A stretch of 64,000 bases of DNA from Pseudomonadota bacterium (GTDB lineage Bacteria; Desulfobacterota; Desulfovibrionia; Desulfovibrionales; Desulfomicrobiaceae), in assembly GCA_023393525.1 (NCBI GenBank), contig JAEWKZ010000055.1:1-64000 (forward strand), in the 5' to 3' direction. Of the stretch, positions 9,007 through 17,060 are shown in pieces. Both the position numbers and the translations under genes were made by a program. The first letter of the stretch is position 1; each line of letters begins with the position of its first letter. The notes under the pieces were generated by a model that was not told the DNA's origin, ran no database searches, and worked only from the letters and a program-made list of their open reading frames with translations.

Positions 9007-10074
9007 CTACAATAACTCGATGATTTGATTTTTAAGTTCTATAAGAGCTTTTTTTTCTTTTTGCGATAATTTATGAGAGTGTTTTATATCAATCAAATAT
9101 GATTTTAAATCATCTGTAATTTTTTCTAATTTTTTCTTTTCTTTGTTTTTATTTGGAAGAGACGAATATGCTTCATCAATGCTTACCTCGTCACTTAGCA
9201 TTAGTTCTCTTGCCTCTTCATTTTCTAAGACTAAAGGCAATTTGTCTCTGATATCACGAGATTTTAATTTTTCTCTAGGTATTGAGGGGTCATCATTTAC
9301 AATCCAGTTATAGAATAGTTCTAGGCCTTCCGAATTCATGAATTTCGAGGCATCTTTATCCCAGCCTAGCCAATCACGGATAGGTGCTCTTACATATGCT
9401 TGTTCGAAATGACTAAAGAGGTTTGGGGTCGCATATTGAGACCATTTCTCGTGCTCCATCATTTGGATCACTCCGCAATATGCTTTAAGAATAGTGGAAA
9501 CTCTCGCAGGGCTGAGTCCAATAACTGCCCCAATTTGCTGGTATGTCATCCCCCTAGAATTATATAATGTTTTGATAAGTTCAGCTTGTTGGAATGGGCC
9601 CCAATCCCTAATTCCTGAGACATGACGAATGCCTTGTAGCATCCAAACAAGACTTTCATCATATCCTTCTTTAAGATTTACTACTTCAATTTCTGTGATA
9701 CTTTTGTAGACATCATCTGATACTGAAAGTGTTTTTCGTCTAATATCTCCGTGTATTGTCTTAATCGCCGAAAGCCTTCTATTGCCTTCGACTACTCTGT
9801 AGTAGTCGCCTTCTGGCGCTACTATAATAGGATCGAGTCTTAAAAAACCAATTTCAACAATAGAAGAAACAAGATCTTGAACGTTATATTTGTTATATAT
9901 GGTCTGTCTTAAATATTCTTGCAGTCTTGGGTCGCTGACATTAAGTTCACGAATATAATCTTTATTCAGTTCTTCGCCATAAAAGCGGGGATTTCTGTTG
10001 TCTAGTAAAAGGTAGCTATGATTTAGAGTTATCCTTTCAAGAAGCTCGTTAGAAACTAAACAGGTAGTGTCCAC
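9007..10074 (-). CDS. ParB N-terminal domain protein, paralogue 3
   Basis: The 355-residue protein keeps the same order of landmarks: DNRNPRFYG near residue 25, a LRLDPIIVAPEGDYYRVV strand, EGNRR at residues 96-100 (the copy closest to the classical ParB box), GIRDWGPFQQAELIKTL, and a clear helix-turn-helix (MTYQQIGAVIGLSPARVSTI). IRDKLPLVLENEEAREL and a lysine-rich C-terminal helix follow. The helix-turn-helix makes DNA binding likely. It is the first gene of the leftward operon, immediately upstream of the radical SAM gene with no intervening base. It may direct the radical SAM enzyme to DNA, but that is inference from gene order. Confidence 0.85.
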   Translation of the reverse strand: MDTTCLVSNELLERITLNHSYLLLDNRNPRFYGEELNKDYIRELNVSDPRLQEYLRQTIYNKYNVQDLVSSIVEIGFLRLDPIIVAPEGDYYRVVEGNRRLSAIKTIHGDIRRKTLSVSDDVYKSITEIEVVNLKEGYDESLVWMLQGIRHVSGIRDWGPFQQAELIKTLYNSRGMTYQQIGAVIGLSPARVSTILKAYCGVIQMMEHEKWSQYATPNLFSHFEQAYVRAPIRDWLGWDKDASKFMNSEGLELFYNWIVNDDPSIPREKLKSRDIRDKLPLVLENEEARELMLSDEVSIDEAYSSLPNKNKEKKKLEKITDDLKSYLIDIKHSHKLSQKEKKALIELKNQIIELL

Positions 10075-10402
10075 TATCGCTTATCTCCAAAGTTGATTAT
10101 GATTGGTGCTGTTTCTAAGGCAAGCGAAATTCTGCCGCAGAATCAAGAACAAAGTCAAATCCAAATTTGTGTTTAGAATTTTGGGTCTTGTTTATTTTAA
10201 AGGTTATAATGCCTTTTAAAGTCTTTAATATTGAGCAGTTAGGGTCTTGGGCGGGTTATTCTCCACACAGCGAATTAGGAGTAGAGGGACTGCCCTTGAG
10301 GTGATGTATGAGCAATCAAAGCGAAAAGGATATTTTAGCCGTCTCCCCGTGGAAGGTGGTCGTAGGTAGGCTGAAGCCTTGGACAGGTAGGCGGCTTCCA
10401 AA

Positions 10403-11045
10403 CGATTCGAGCCGCAGCATAAGCCCGAGGCGGTTCACAGGCTTCTGCAAGGCGATTACAACCATACTTTCAGTTGCTAACTCGGCGTGGCGGCGGTCAC
10501 GCTCTCGCAATGGAGAAGAGCTTTTTTAACCAGTGGCGTTCAGAGTCTTCAACAACGCTCTCCGGCTAAGGAGGCCGAATACAAGCGCCTCAATTAGAAA
10601 ATCAGCGAGGCGGCCATGGAGATTGAACTTTTCCGCCAGAAGATCCGAAGCACTGAGGCCAAAGGCCCTTTGGGGTGGCGAATGTCGAGGAAGTGAGCCG
10701 GTCCACCTCGCCCTCCACTGCTCAGGCGTATTGGCAGGTGTTGGTTCGTCGAGTCTGGGGCCTTCCCAAGTCCGCACATTATTCACGCAAGGTTGCGCCT
10801 GATTGCATGTCAAGCAACCGAGGTCCTGTTGGCTTCCACTGCGACGGGGAGTTGCTCAGTCACATTGTGGCTTCAACCAGAACTTGCCTTTTACTGGGAA
10901 AGGCTACCGAAAAGTGTGGGCCAGGTTTCGTTTTCGGAGCATCAGAACACCCCCTCTGCGATCGCTTCGACTAATGAGTTTCAAACAAGCAGCATCGAAC
11001 ACCATCGGCGACCATTTTGCCCCCCCCTTCCGAGCGTGTCTGTAA
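10403..11045 (+). pseudogene. decayed IS3-family transposase (orfA and orfB remnants)
   Basis: Translating from 10403 gives an IS3-type OrfA with only two in-frame stops: a PEAVHRLLQGDY helix, LGVAAVTLSQWRRAFL as the helix-turn-helix, then KEAEYKRLN and KISEAAMEIELFRQKI as the leucine-zipper end. OrfB follows in another frame (RVWGLPKSAHYSRKVAPD, then RGPVGFHCDGELLSHI). It then shifts frame near 10,865 to give LPFTGKGYRKVWARFRFRSI, a typical OrfB N-terminal region. The DDE catalytic domain is missing. The remnant is dead and more G+C-rich than its neighbours. It separates the ParB / radical SAM block from the integrative-element module, so the two need not share an origin. Confidence 0.8.
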
Positions 11046-11640
11046 GCAACCTGCTAGATGGCATCCGATAACCGCATCAGCTTTGCTGGCTGGATGTCCT
11101 TTGCATCAGTCTTCACTCTCGTTTCATGCCTCGATAATCTCACAGTAAAGGGTGACGACAGTGACGCGGTCCAGCAGTGTTGTCGTTATCTTGGCGTCTG
11201 ACCGAAGATCTGCGACCATTCGCAAAAGCTCAGATTGGTTGTGGTAATCACCGAAGTCTGTTCGTAGGGCTTTGACACTGACCAGCTTCTCCGAAACTCT
11301 TGCTAAAGCTCTGTACACCAAGCTTCGCTGTCTTGTCAGCAATGAACCTCGTCTTGAGAAGCGACTTGAAGTTTGTTCTATTTATTGATTGATTTTTATT
11401 ATTATGTAATATCTAAAGATGCTAATATATGCTATACTAATTATAGTTATCACCTTATCACCTTATCACCTTTGTGCGTTAGTTCAAACATTATGATTTT
11501 TCAAAATTATGTTAAAATTAGTATGTTATAAGTGCTTAAAAATATTGCTGTAAATTATTGCAAAAAACAGAGCTATATATAGTTTTATGAGAAGTTATGA
11601 AGTTAGCCAGTCTAGAAGAATCGAGCCACTCAATTCCTGA
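11046..11640. other. intergenic debris, no supported gene
   Basis: No open frame here has recognisable content. A 72-codon frame on the minus strand (11124-11342) is open but matches nothing I know and has no clear ribosome site. The right half (from about 11,380) becomes extremely AT-rich and contains the TTATCACC repeat described separately. It could include origin-type sequence for the RepA-like gene downstream. Confidence 0.4.
11447..11470 (+). repeat. three tandem TTATCACC octamers
   Basis: Positions 11447-11454, 11455-11462 and 11463-11470 are perfect head-to-tail copies of TTATCACC. The reverse complement GGTGATAA occurs twice in tandem at 14108-14123, just after the RepA-like gene. 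The eight-base period and the opposite orientation around one gene suggest iterons or an operator pair for the replication protein. Confidence 0.7.
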
Positions 11641-12130
11641 TGGGGTTCCCAATGGTCAGGTTTGATCCATGCTGCTCGTAGAAATGTTCGGCGTTGTGTT
11701 GTCGCCACCAAAGCTCGATCGCCCGACCAGGTTTGGTGCATTCATCTACGCCTTTAGCCAGATAGGCGTGCATATATTTGTCCACCACGCCACATTGTCA
11801 GGCATTTGGAACTGCTGAGCGTTTGTGTTGGCATCCCAAGCGAAGGCGTGTGTCCATAGTTTGTATGCTCCAATTGGAAGTTGCGGTTGAGGGGTGGCTC
11901 AGGCAGGGATGTCGCCACTCGTTTCTGACGCCGCTTCCAAGGCGCCTGTAACCCAGCCTTGGGTCATAGCCTTAGCGCCTAGTACGTGTCCATGGTATGC
12001 CCCAGGCTGTCCATGTGCATGTTGGTCCAAGATATCCAAGGTGTGTAGGCGTTGCAGTCAGATCTGCCTTGTCCGCCATCAGTGGCTTGTGTCCCAGGCC
12101 TCCAGTCGTGACTTGTAGTGGTGCAGCGGG
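11640..12130 (-). pseudogene. degenerate coding remnant of unknown family
   Basis: On the minus strand parts of this stretch still read as protein-like sequence in shifting frames, for example DKYMHAYLAKGVDECTKPGR followed by AIELWWRQHNAEHFYEQHG, ending at a stop near 11,640. Upstream pieces include GAKAMTQGWVTGALEAAS. Frames change and stops interrupt, so it is not functional. I do not recognise the family; a mobile-element or phage gene is likely from the context. The G+C is higher than in the genes on either side. Confidence 0.35.
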
Positions 12131-12253
12131 GGAAGTGAGGAAGTTGTCCGAATAATAATCTTGTGAAAAAAAAATAAGATCTCCTGGAAATGAGTAATAG
12201 GCGACCACATAGATTTGTGTGGGTTTCATTAACTCATTTGAATGGAGAGAATT

Positions 12254-14104
12254 ATGGAAGATGTATTATGTTTGAATCTAAGCGATCTAGACGAGGAATT
12301 GTGTGTAGAAATATACAATAATAGTGATGCTGTTAATTGTAATCATCCATATCTAAGCAAATACGAGCTTTATGGTGATGATTATCCATTTAAATTAATA
12401 AATGGATCTGTTTTGTCATCCATGCTTGATATTGAATTAATGAGTGGATTAAACTGTGATGAAGATGAGGTTTTCGTTGTAATTCCCTGCGTAAGGATAT
12501 GCGACTTTAGTATTTGCGCAATAATGCTCGTAGATCAAAATTTACATGGGATTATTATTGATTTTCGCAAAAACAAAGAAGAGTGCTGTGTTGTGATTAG
12601 TAAACTGATTGATAAAAAGTATAATGACATAATATTCCTGTCTACTGATATTCAATCTGGTTTTGTTGCTTCGGTAAATTTTGGGTCTGTATGCATTGTT
12701 CCGATTGTCGCAGGGCACTTAAGTGTTGTCTCAAGTATTGTTCATAATAATTATAAAGAGGCCTATGTCGTTGTGCTGAGTGAGTTAATGTCTGATGGAG
12801 GTGTTGATCAGGCTTACTTCGAAGCTGCAAAACTAGCTAATGGTGTAGTAGCCATGCCAGACTTTGGAAATATAAGAAATCTGAGCGAATCTAGTTTTTG
12901 GGATCTTAGTAGGCGTTTGGATTTAAATCGACCTGTTTTGAGATGCGTTGAAAATGCTATAACGATATTTAAAGAGAAAGAACTTACAGTTTCTGAAAAA
13001 TTAATGAGAGATTGTGGTCTGATAATTACATGTGCTGCTGACATTGAACCAGAGCCAATCAATTGGCTATGGCCTGGTTGGCTAGCCATGTCAAAGTTGC
13101 ATATCGTTGCAGGCATGCCAGGTACGAGCAAAACAACAGTACTGTTGGATTTTGCGTCGATTATTAGTTCTGGAGGAAGGTTCCCCGATGGGGCTAAAGC
13201 AGTTCCTGGAAAGATTGTCATTTGGTCTGGTGAGGATGGTGGCGCAGATACAATAATTCCACGCTTACATGCAGCAGGTGCAGATGTGTCGCAAATATTC
13301 ATCATTTCTGGTGTTAAGGATGGGGCTGGGACAAGGTCGTTTGACCCAGCAATAGATTTTAAAACGTTAGACATGGCCGTTAGCTATTTGGGCGGAGTTA
13401 GTTTAGTAATAATTGATCCGATTGTATCTGCTGTAGCTGGCGATAGTCATAAGAATGCTGAGGTGAGAAGAGGATTGCAAGTAATAGTAGATTTTGCTAA
13501 AAATTATTGTTGTGCTGTAGTTGGAATCACTCATTTCAGCAAGGGCGGGCAGGGAAAAAATGTTGTCGAGAGGTTTACAGGATCAATTGCATATACAGCA
13601 TTGCCAAGAGTATCCATGGTTGTAGTTAAATGCGAGAATGATTCTCCGGATGCGCGTATGCTTATTAGAGCAAAATCAAACATAGGCCCTGATGGTGGAG
13701 GATTTAAATTTAACATAGCCTACCGTGAGCTGCCCATTAATACCAAAATCATTCCTCCATATGTCGTCTGGGGTGATTTTGTTGATCGCAATGCGCAGGA
13801 AATTATGGATTCGGTGGATAATCCAAAATCCTCAACGGAAACTGACAGAGCAATTGATTTTTTGTATGATATCCTGCGATTAGGTCCTATAAGAATGGTT
13901 GAAGTACAGCAAGCTGCCGAGGAATTAGGTTTTTCGTGGCCTACTGTACGTAGAGCGCAATCAAAAATTGGAGTTAAATCCAGAAAAGGTAAGAAAGAAG
14001 AAGGAGGGCAGTTTTTTTGGAGTTTACCTGAAGATATAATGGCCAAATCTTCTGGCGAAGGGTTCCCGACAAGTTTTGACGGTGAAATACTATTGAATCA
14101 ATAA
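12254..14104 (+). CDS. RepA-like AAA-family ATPase (replicative helicase of an integrative element)
   Basis: The 616-residue product has a RecA-like / AAA_25 core in its second half. Walker A is GMPGTSKTT at about residues 287-295, a IVIWSGEDGG strand follows, Walker B is VSLVIIDPIVS, and a sensor-like VVGITHFSKGG comes next. This order is typical of RepA hexameric helicases and the AAA ATPases of plasmids, satellites and integrative elements. The first 250 residues are acidic and AT-rich and match no domain I recognise. The C-terminal 80 residues look like a winged helix (IRMVEVQQAAEELGFSWPTV). An upstream ATG at 12242 exists, but GGAGAG lies just ahead of 12254. Inverted TTATCACC arrays bracket the gene. 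It probably unwinds DNA to replicate the excised element. Confidence 0.75.
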   Translation: MEDVLCLNLSDLDEELCVEIYNNSDAVNCNHPYLSKYELYGDDYPFKLINGSVLSSMLDIELMSGLNCDEDEVFVVIPCVRICDFSICAIMLVDQNLHGIIIDFRKNKEECCVVISKLIDKKYNDIIFLSTDIQSGFVASVNFGSVCIVPIVAGHLSVVSSIVHNNYKEAYVVVLSELMSDGGVDQAYFEAAKLANGVVAMPDFGNIRNLSESSFWDLSRRLDLNRPVLRCVENAITIFKEKELTVSEKLMRDCGLIITCAADIEPEPINWLWPGWLAMSKLHIVAGMPGTSKTTVLLDFASIISSGGRFPDGAKAVPGKIVIWSGEDGGADTIIPRLHAAGADVSQIFIISGVKDGAGTRSFDPAIDFKTLDMAVSYLGGVSLVIIDPIVSAVAGDSHKNAEVRRGLQVIVDFAKNYCCAVVGITHFSKGGQGKNVVERFTGSIAYTALPRVSMVVVKCENDSPDARMLIRAKSNIGPDGGGFKFNIAYRELPINTKIIPPYVVWGDFVDRNAQEIMDSVDNPKSSTETDRAIDFLYDILRLGPIRMVEVQQAAEELGFSWPTVRRAQSKIGVKSRKGKKEEGGQFFWSLPEDIMAKSSGEGFPTSFDGEILLNQ

Positions 14105-14107
14105 TAA

Positions 14108-14123
14108 GGTGATAAGGTGATAA
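14108..14123 (-). repeat. two tandem GGTGATAA octamers (inverse of the left array)
   Basis: GGTGATAA occurs at 14108-14115 and 14116-14123, starting four bases after the RepA-like stop codon. These are the inverse complement of the TTATCACC units 2.6 kb upstream. Very AT-rich DNA follows to about 14,200. Confidence 0.7.
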
Positions 14124-14216
14124 TATTACAAGTATGACATAAAATTATCATCATATAATATATGAATATGTAAACATACGGAAGCCATTTAAAGTATTGA
14201 TGAGCTTCTGGCTCAG

Positions 14217-14615
14217 ATGGATGACTTAGTTATGCAAACGAGAGAAATCAGGAACGAGAAACATGCAGGTAAAGAAGGAGAATTGGGACATACTAGTGGT
14301 GTGCACATGAGTAAACCTGAATGGACACGCTTTGATGTCGAATTTCATTCAGCAAAGATCTGTGGGTATCTGAAGCTTGCCATCGATCGTCGAAGGCTAA
14401 GTTTTGAAAAAGTCTCAGAACTATCTGGGTTAACGTGCAAACCCTAGGTAAACTTATGAAGGGGGACCCTCAGCCCCCCCCTCGACACGATCATCAGAAT
14501 CCTCCTAGCCCTTCGGATGTCAAAATCGCTGGGTATACTTCTGGACCCATCGGAGGATGACGTGGGGGTGTTCTTTGAGGAGAGGACTAAGGAGCCTCCG
14601 GATTTTGATTTTTGA
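14217..14615 (+). pseudogene. XRE-like helix-turn-helix regulator broken by two frameshifts
   Basis: The frame gives FDVEFHSAKICGYLKLAIDR, RRLSFEKVSELSGL and then a stop at 14445. The continuation VQTLGKLMKGDPQPP is found one frame away. After an eight-C run (14474-14481) the original frame resumes with LDTIIRILLALRMSKSLGIL, LDPSEDDVGVFFEER and TKEPPDFDF, stopping at 14615. Read together, these make a complete XRE-type repressor of about 100 residues from the ATG at 14308, or more from 14217. A one-base loss near 14,433 and a one-base gain in the C run would explain it. It lies where an element repressor would lie, between the replication gene and the integrase. Confidence 0.7.
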
Positions 14616-14625
14616 GTAAACCTAA

Positions 14626-14662
14626 GGGCATCTCCGGACAATCCGGGGGTGCCCCTTTTATT
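14626..14662. terminator. intrinsic terminator after the regulator
   Basis: GGGCA...CCGGA and TCCGG...TGCCC (14626-14654) can pair around a CAA loop, and TTTTATTTAT follows. It lies between the regulator and the convergent integrase gene. The U-tract favours the plus strand. Confidence 0.75.
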
Positions 14663-15831
14663 TATATCCCAAGGTTGTTAAGGACAGGGATGGCGGCGCG
14701 TCTACGGATGGTTGTATCTTTTCCGTAAACTTCATCAATCATGTCTGTATTTTCGTGTCCGAGCATGTGGGCGACAGCTAATCGGTCAATACCAGCATCA
14801 AGTAATGTTTGACAAAAGACATGACGCATTGAGTAGGGGCGGATTTGCAGATGAGAGAGCCCCGCACTTTCAACAGCACGATCAAACTGTGTACCAAGAC
14901 CACTCATAGGTTTGCCGTCATCTTTATGGATAATAAAACGAGGAGTTAACCCAGCCTCAATATCTTCTTCATGCCACTGCTTGACAAGTTTACTTAACGG
15001 CTCACAGAGAGGAACAACACGGAACTTTGGTTTTTGTTTTCCATTTTTAGGTTTACGCTTTGCGTTACGGATTTTAATTTCTGGAAATTCATCATCTATT
15101 TTAAAATGAGAATACTCCATCTCAAGAAGCTCAACTGTGCCAAACCTCAGGCCAGTATACACTACAATATGCATGGCCCGCTGGAGTTGTTTCGTTGCGT
15201 GAGGATATATTTGTTGAAAAATATGTTTATCAACCCACGTTTCATTGTGAAAACTATGTGCACGCTTCACACCATTGACGATGTAACTTAAAAGTTTTAG
15301 TTCGGGTGGGCGGTTCTGAAAAGAGATGTTAATCGCGGCTTTGACATGATTATGACGGATGCACTGTGTGTTATGATGTATTCCATCCGTATCAAACACG
15401 CGGAAGACTTCATCATAATTTTTATCAAGCTCAGCAAGTGTGCAGTCAGGAAAACTCCAGAAGCCAGTCTTGGGGTCTTGCACCTGCTCTCTTTTCAGAA
15501 CCGTACACAATGCCGCTGTAACACGCCTGAGATGACTTGCAGTGGTTGCTCTGTGACTCGTAAGGGTTTGTATATACTGACTCACTATGTCACCCCAGAG
15601 CTTGCCGTAGACGTCTTCTTCGACGTGTCTCTGTAGCAAAGATTTGAGATAGCTTCCGTTATAGTCCTTTTTAAGACTTAAGTTGACAGCGGTACACTCT
15701 TGATCAGCGGCTTGAAAGGTATTAAATGTGCCTAGATGTAAGTATACTGCACTATTATCAATCACAACCTTATGATACACAGTCCATCTTGACACCTTGA
15801 GCTTGTTTTTCTGCTCTTTGATGTAAGCCAT
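14662..15831 (-). CDS. tyrosine recombinase (element integrase)
   Basis: The product has about 389 residues from the ATG at 15831. The catalytic domain shows TGLRFGTVELLEM (first Arg), then RPYSMRHVFCQTLLDAGI (Arg and following His; the usual first His of HxxR is Tyr here), LGHENTDMIDEVYG with the His/Trp-position His and the nucleophilic Tyr. The N-terminal half carries a SAM-like core-binding region (about residues 60-170). Such integrases insert and excise mobile elements at a short core site. Upstream in the same direction lies the AlpA-like gene, which overlaps it, a usual xis-int order. The gene ends at the shared terminator and its start is within 450 bases of the pfkA junction, as expected for an integrase next to its attachment site. 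Confidence 0.9.
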   Translation of the reverse strand: MAYIKEQKNKLKVSRWTVYHKVVIDNSAVYLHLGTFNTFQAADQECTAVNLSLKKDYNGSYLKSLLQRHVEEDVYGKLWGDIVSQYIQTLTSHRATTASHLRRVTAALCTVLKREQVQDPKTGFWSFPDCTLAELDKNYDEVFRVFDTDGIHHNTQCIRHNHVKAAINISFQNRPPELKLLSYIVNGVKRAHSFHNETWVDKHIFQQIYPHATKQLQRAMHIVVYTGLRFGTVELLEMEYSHFKIDDEFPEIKIRNAKRKPKNGKQKPKFRVVPLCEPLSKLVKQWHEEDIEAGLTPRFIIHKDDGKPMSGLGTQFDRAVESAGLSHLQIRPYSMRHVFCQTLLDAGIDRLAVAHMLGHENTDMIDEVYGKDTTIRRRAAIPVLNNLGI

Positions 15832-16123
15832 TGCGCGACACACTCCTTTTTTTGGTTTGTAGTATAGCCTGACTTGAAGCCTTTTCTGCCTTGGTCTGTC
15901 TTCGTTTTTTAGATGGGACGCGCTGGTTGTATATGCTACTAAAATCAGAGATGTTTTTTATTAGCTCATCAATATGTGTAGCACTAAACTTTATTCCACA
16001 CCCTCGACCTGGACCGTAATTACCAACAGGTTGTAGGTTATATACACGCGTTAATACAGACATTGGTAGACCAGCACGCTTGCTTGCTTCTTTGGGACTC
16101 AGTAAAAGTTTGTTTTCGCTCAT
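15770..16123 (-). CDS. AlpA/excisionase-like DNA-binding protein
   Basis: From the ATG at 16123, preceded by AGGAGGA eight bases upstream, the product has 117 residues. The N-terminal half reads LLLSPKEASKRAGLPMSVLT, a winged-helix MerR-like fold of the excisionase class, followed by a KFSATHIDELIKN helix. The rest is a basic tail. It overlaps the integrase start by about 60 bases. Excisionase-type proteins bend attachment-site DNA and set the direction of recombination, and some activate integrase transcription. An upstream extension to 16180 lacks a ribosome site and is not favoured. Confidence 0.75.
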   Translation of the reverse strand: MSENKLLLSPKEASKRAGLPMSVLTRVYNLQPVGNYGPGRGCGIKFSATHIDELIKNISDFSSIYNQRVPSKKRRQTKAEKASSQAILQTKKRSVSRNGLHQRAEKQAQGVKMDCVS

Positions 16124-16215
16124 GTCAGAAATTCCTCCTGACGTGAGCCACGGGAAACACAAAAATTCTTCCCAAAACATGCCTGTTCTACTAAATTTTC
16201 TACCGATTCGCTAGG

Positions 16216-16266
16216 CTAAAAATTTTTCGCTTATAAATCTTTATTATTTTTGAATAAAAATTTTAG
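16216..16266. repeat. inverted repeat at the element / pfkA junction
   Basis: CTAAAAATTTTT (16216-16227) and AAAAATTTTAG (16256-16266) form an inverted repeat with a 28-base AT-rich spacer, between the excisionase gene and the point at 16282 where phosphofructokinase similarity begins. This is the expected place for an attachment site. The core itself cannot be assigned without the empty site or the other end of the element. Confidence 0.45.
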
Positions 16267-16281
16267 TAGCGGACGAGTGGT

Positions 16282-16980
16282 GGTATCCCCAAAACCATCG
16301 ACAACGACCTCGAAGGCACGGACTACACCTTCGGCTTCCAGACCGCCGTGCAGGTCGCCTGCGACGCCATGGACCGTCTGCACACGACGGGACGCAGCCA
16401 TGACCGGGTCATGATCCTTGAGGTCATGGGCCGCAACGCCGGTTGGATCGCCCTGGAGGCGGGGCTGGCCGGAGGCGCGCACATCATCCTCATCCCCGAG
16501 ATCCCCTACAACCTGGATAACGTGGTGGCCAAGATCCAGCACCGCATTCGCGGCAAAAGTCCGTTCAGCATCATCATGGTGGCGGAAGGGGCCAGGGAGG
16601 AAGGCGGGGAGCGCATCACCCAGGGCTCGGCCACGGCCCGGCTGCAGGGCGTGGAACAGCTGGGCGGCATCGGTTTCCACCTGGCCAACCAGATTCGGGA
16701 CAGGATTCCGCTGGAAGTGCGCACCACCGTCCTGGGTCATATCCAGCGCGGCGGATCGCCCGCGGCCTTCGACCGGGTGCTGGGCACGCGCCTGGGCGCG
16801 GCGGCCGTGGACGCGGCGGCGCGTGGGGACTTCGGGACCATGGTGGCCCTCAAGACCCCGGACATCGTGCTCGTGCCCCTCTCGGAGCTGGCCGGGCTGT
16901 GCCGCACCGTGCCGGTGGACCATCAGCTCATCCGCACGGCCGAAGCCACGGGCGTGAACCTGGGGCGCGGGGCCATGTAG
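16282..16980 (+). pseudogene. pfkA: 6-phosphofructokinase, N-terminal part missing
   Basis: From 16282 the frame reads GIPKTIDNDLEGTDYTFGFQ, the catalytic aspartate motif of PfkA. MGRNAGWIALEAGLAGGAH, IPEIPYNLD, a HRIRGKSPFSIIMVAEGA block and LGHIQRGGSPAAFDRVLGTR follow. About 232 codons run to a TAG at 16980. The preceding one-third, including the GGDGS nucleotide-binding loop, is absent: stops occur in this frame at 16264-16269 and no start exists before a GTG at 16348. The G+C is high, like the rest of the chromosome, and the break coincides with the edge of the AT-rich element. The remnant cannot be an active enzyme alone. The missing part may lie left of the window. Confidence 0.88.
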
Positions 16981-17024
16981 GTTTGCTTTCGCAATGATGG
17001 CGGCTGGAGAACGTCATGATCGAC

Positions 17025-17055
17025 CCGCCGGAGCGTTTGTTCCGGCGGTTTTTTT
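17025..17055 (+). terminator. intrinsic terminator after pfkA
   Basis: CCGCCGGA (17025-17032) pairs with TCCGGCGG (17041-17048), and seven T follow. This is a strong rho-independent terminator 45 bases after the pfkA stop. It may also end the opposing ferredoxin gene nearby. Confidence 0.9.
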
Positions 17056-17060
17056 GCTGC

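Noticed and set aside
2115..10074. Dnd/Ssp phosphorothioation or Dpd 7-deazaguanine system
   Set aside because: No dndCDE, sspBCD, DpdA-type transglycosylase or queuosine-pathway gene (QueC, QueD, QueE) is present; the radical SAM protein is too long and different in pattern for QueE.
3668..10074. Plasmid partition locus
   Set aside because: There are three ParB-like proteins but no ParA ATPase and no parS-like repeats, and the ParB boxes are atypical.
11124..11342. 72-codon open frame on the minus strand
   Set aside because: No ribosome site, no recognised motif and surrounded by decayed sequence.
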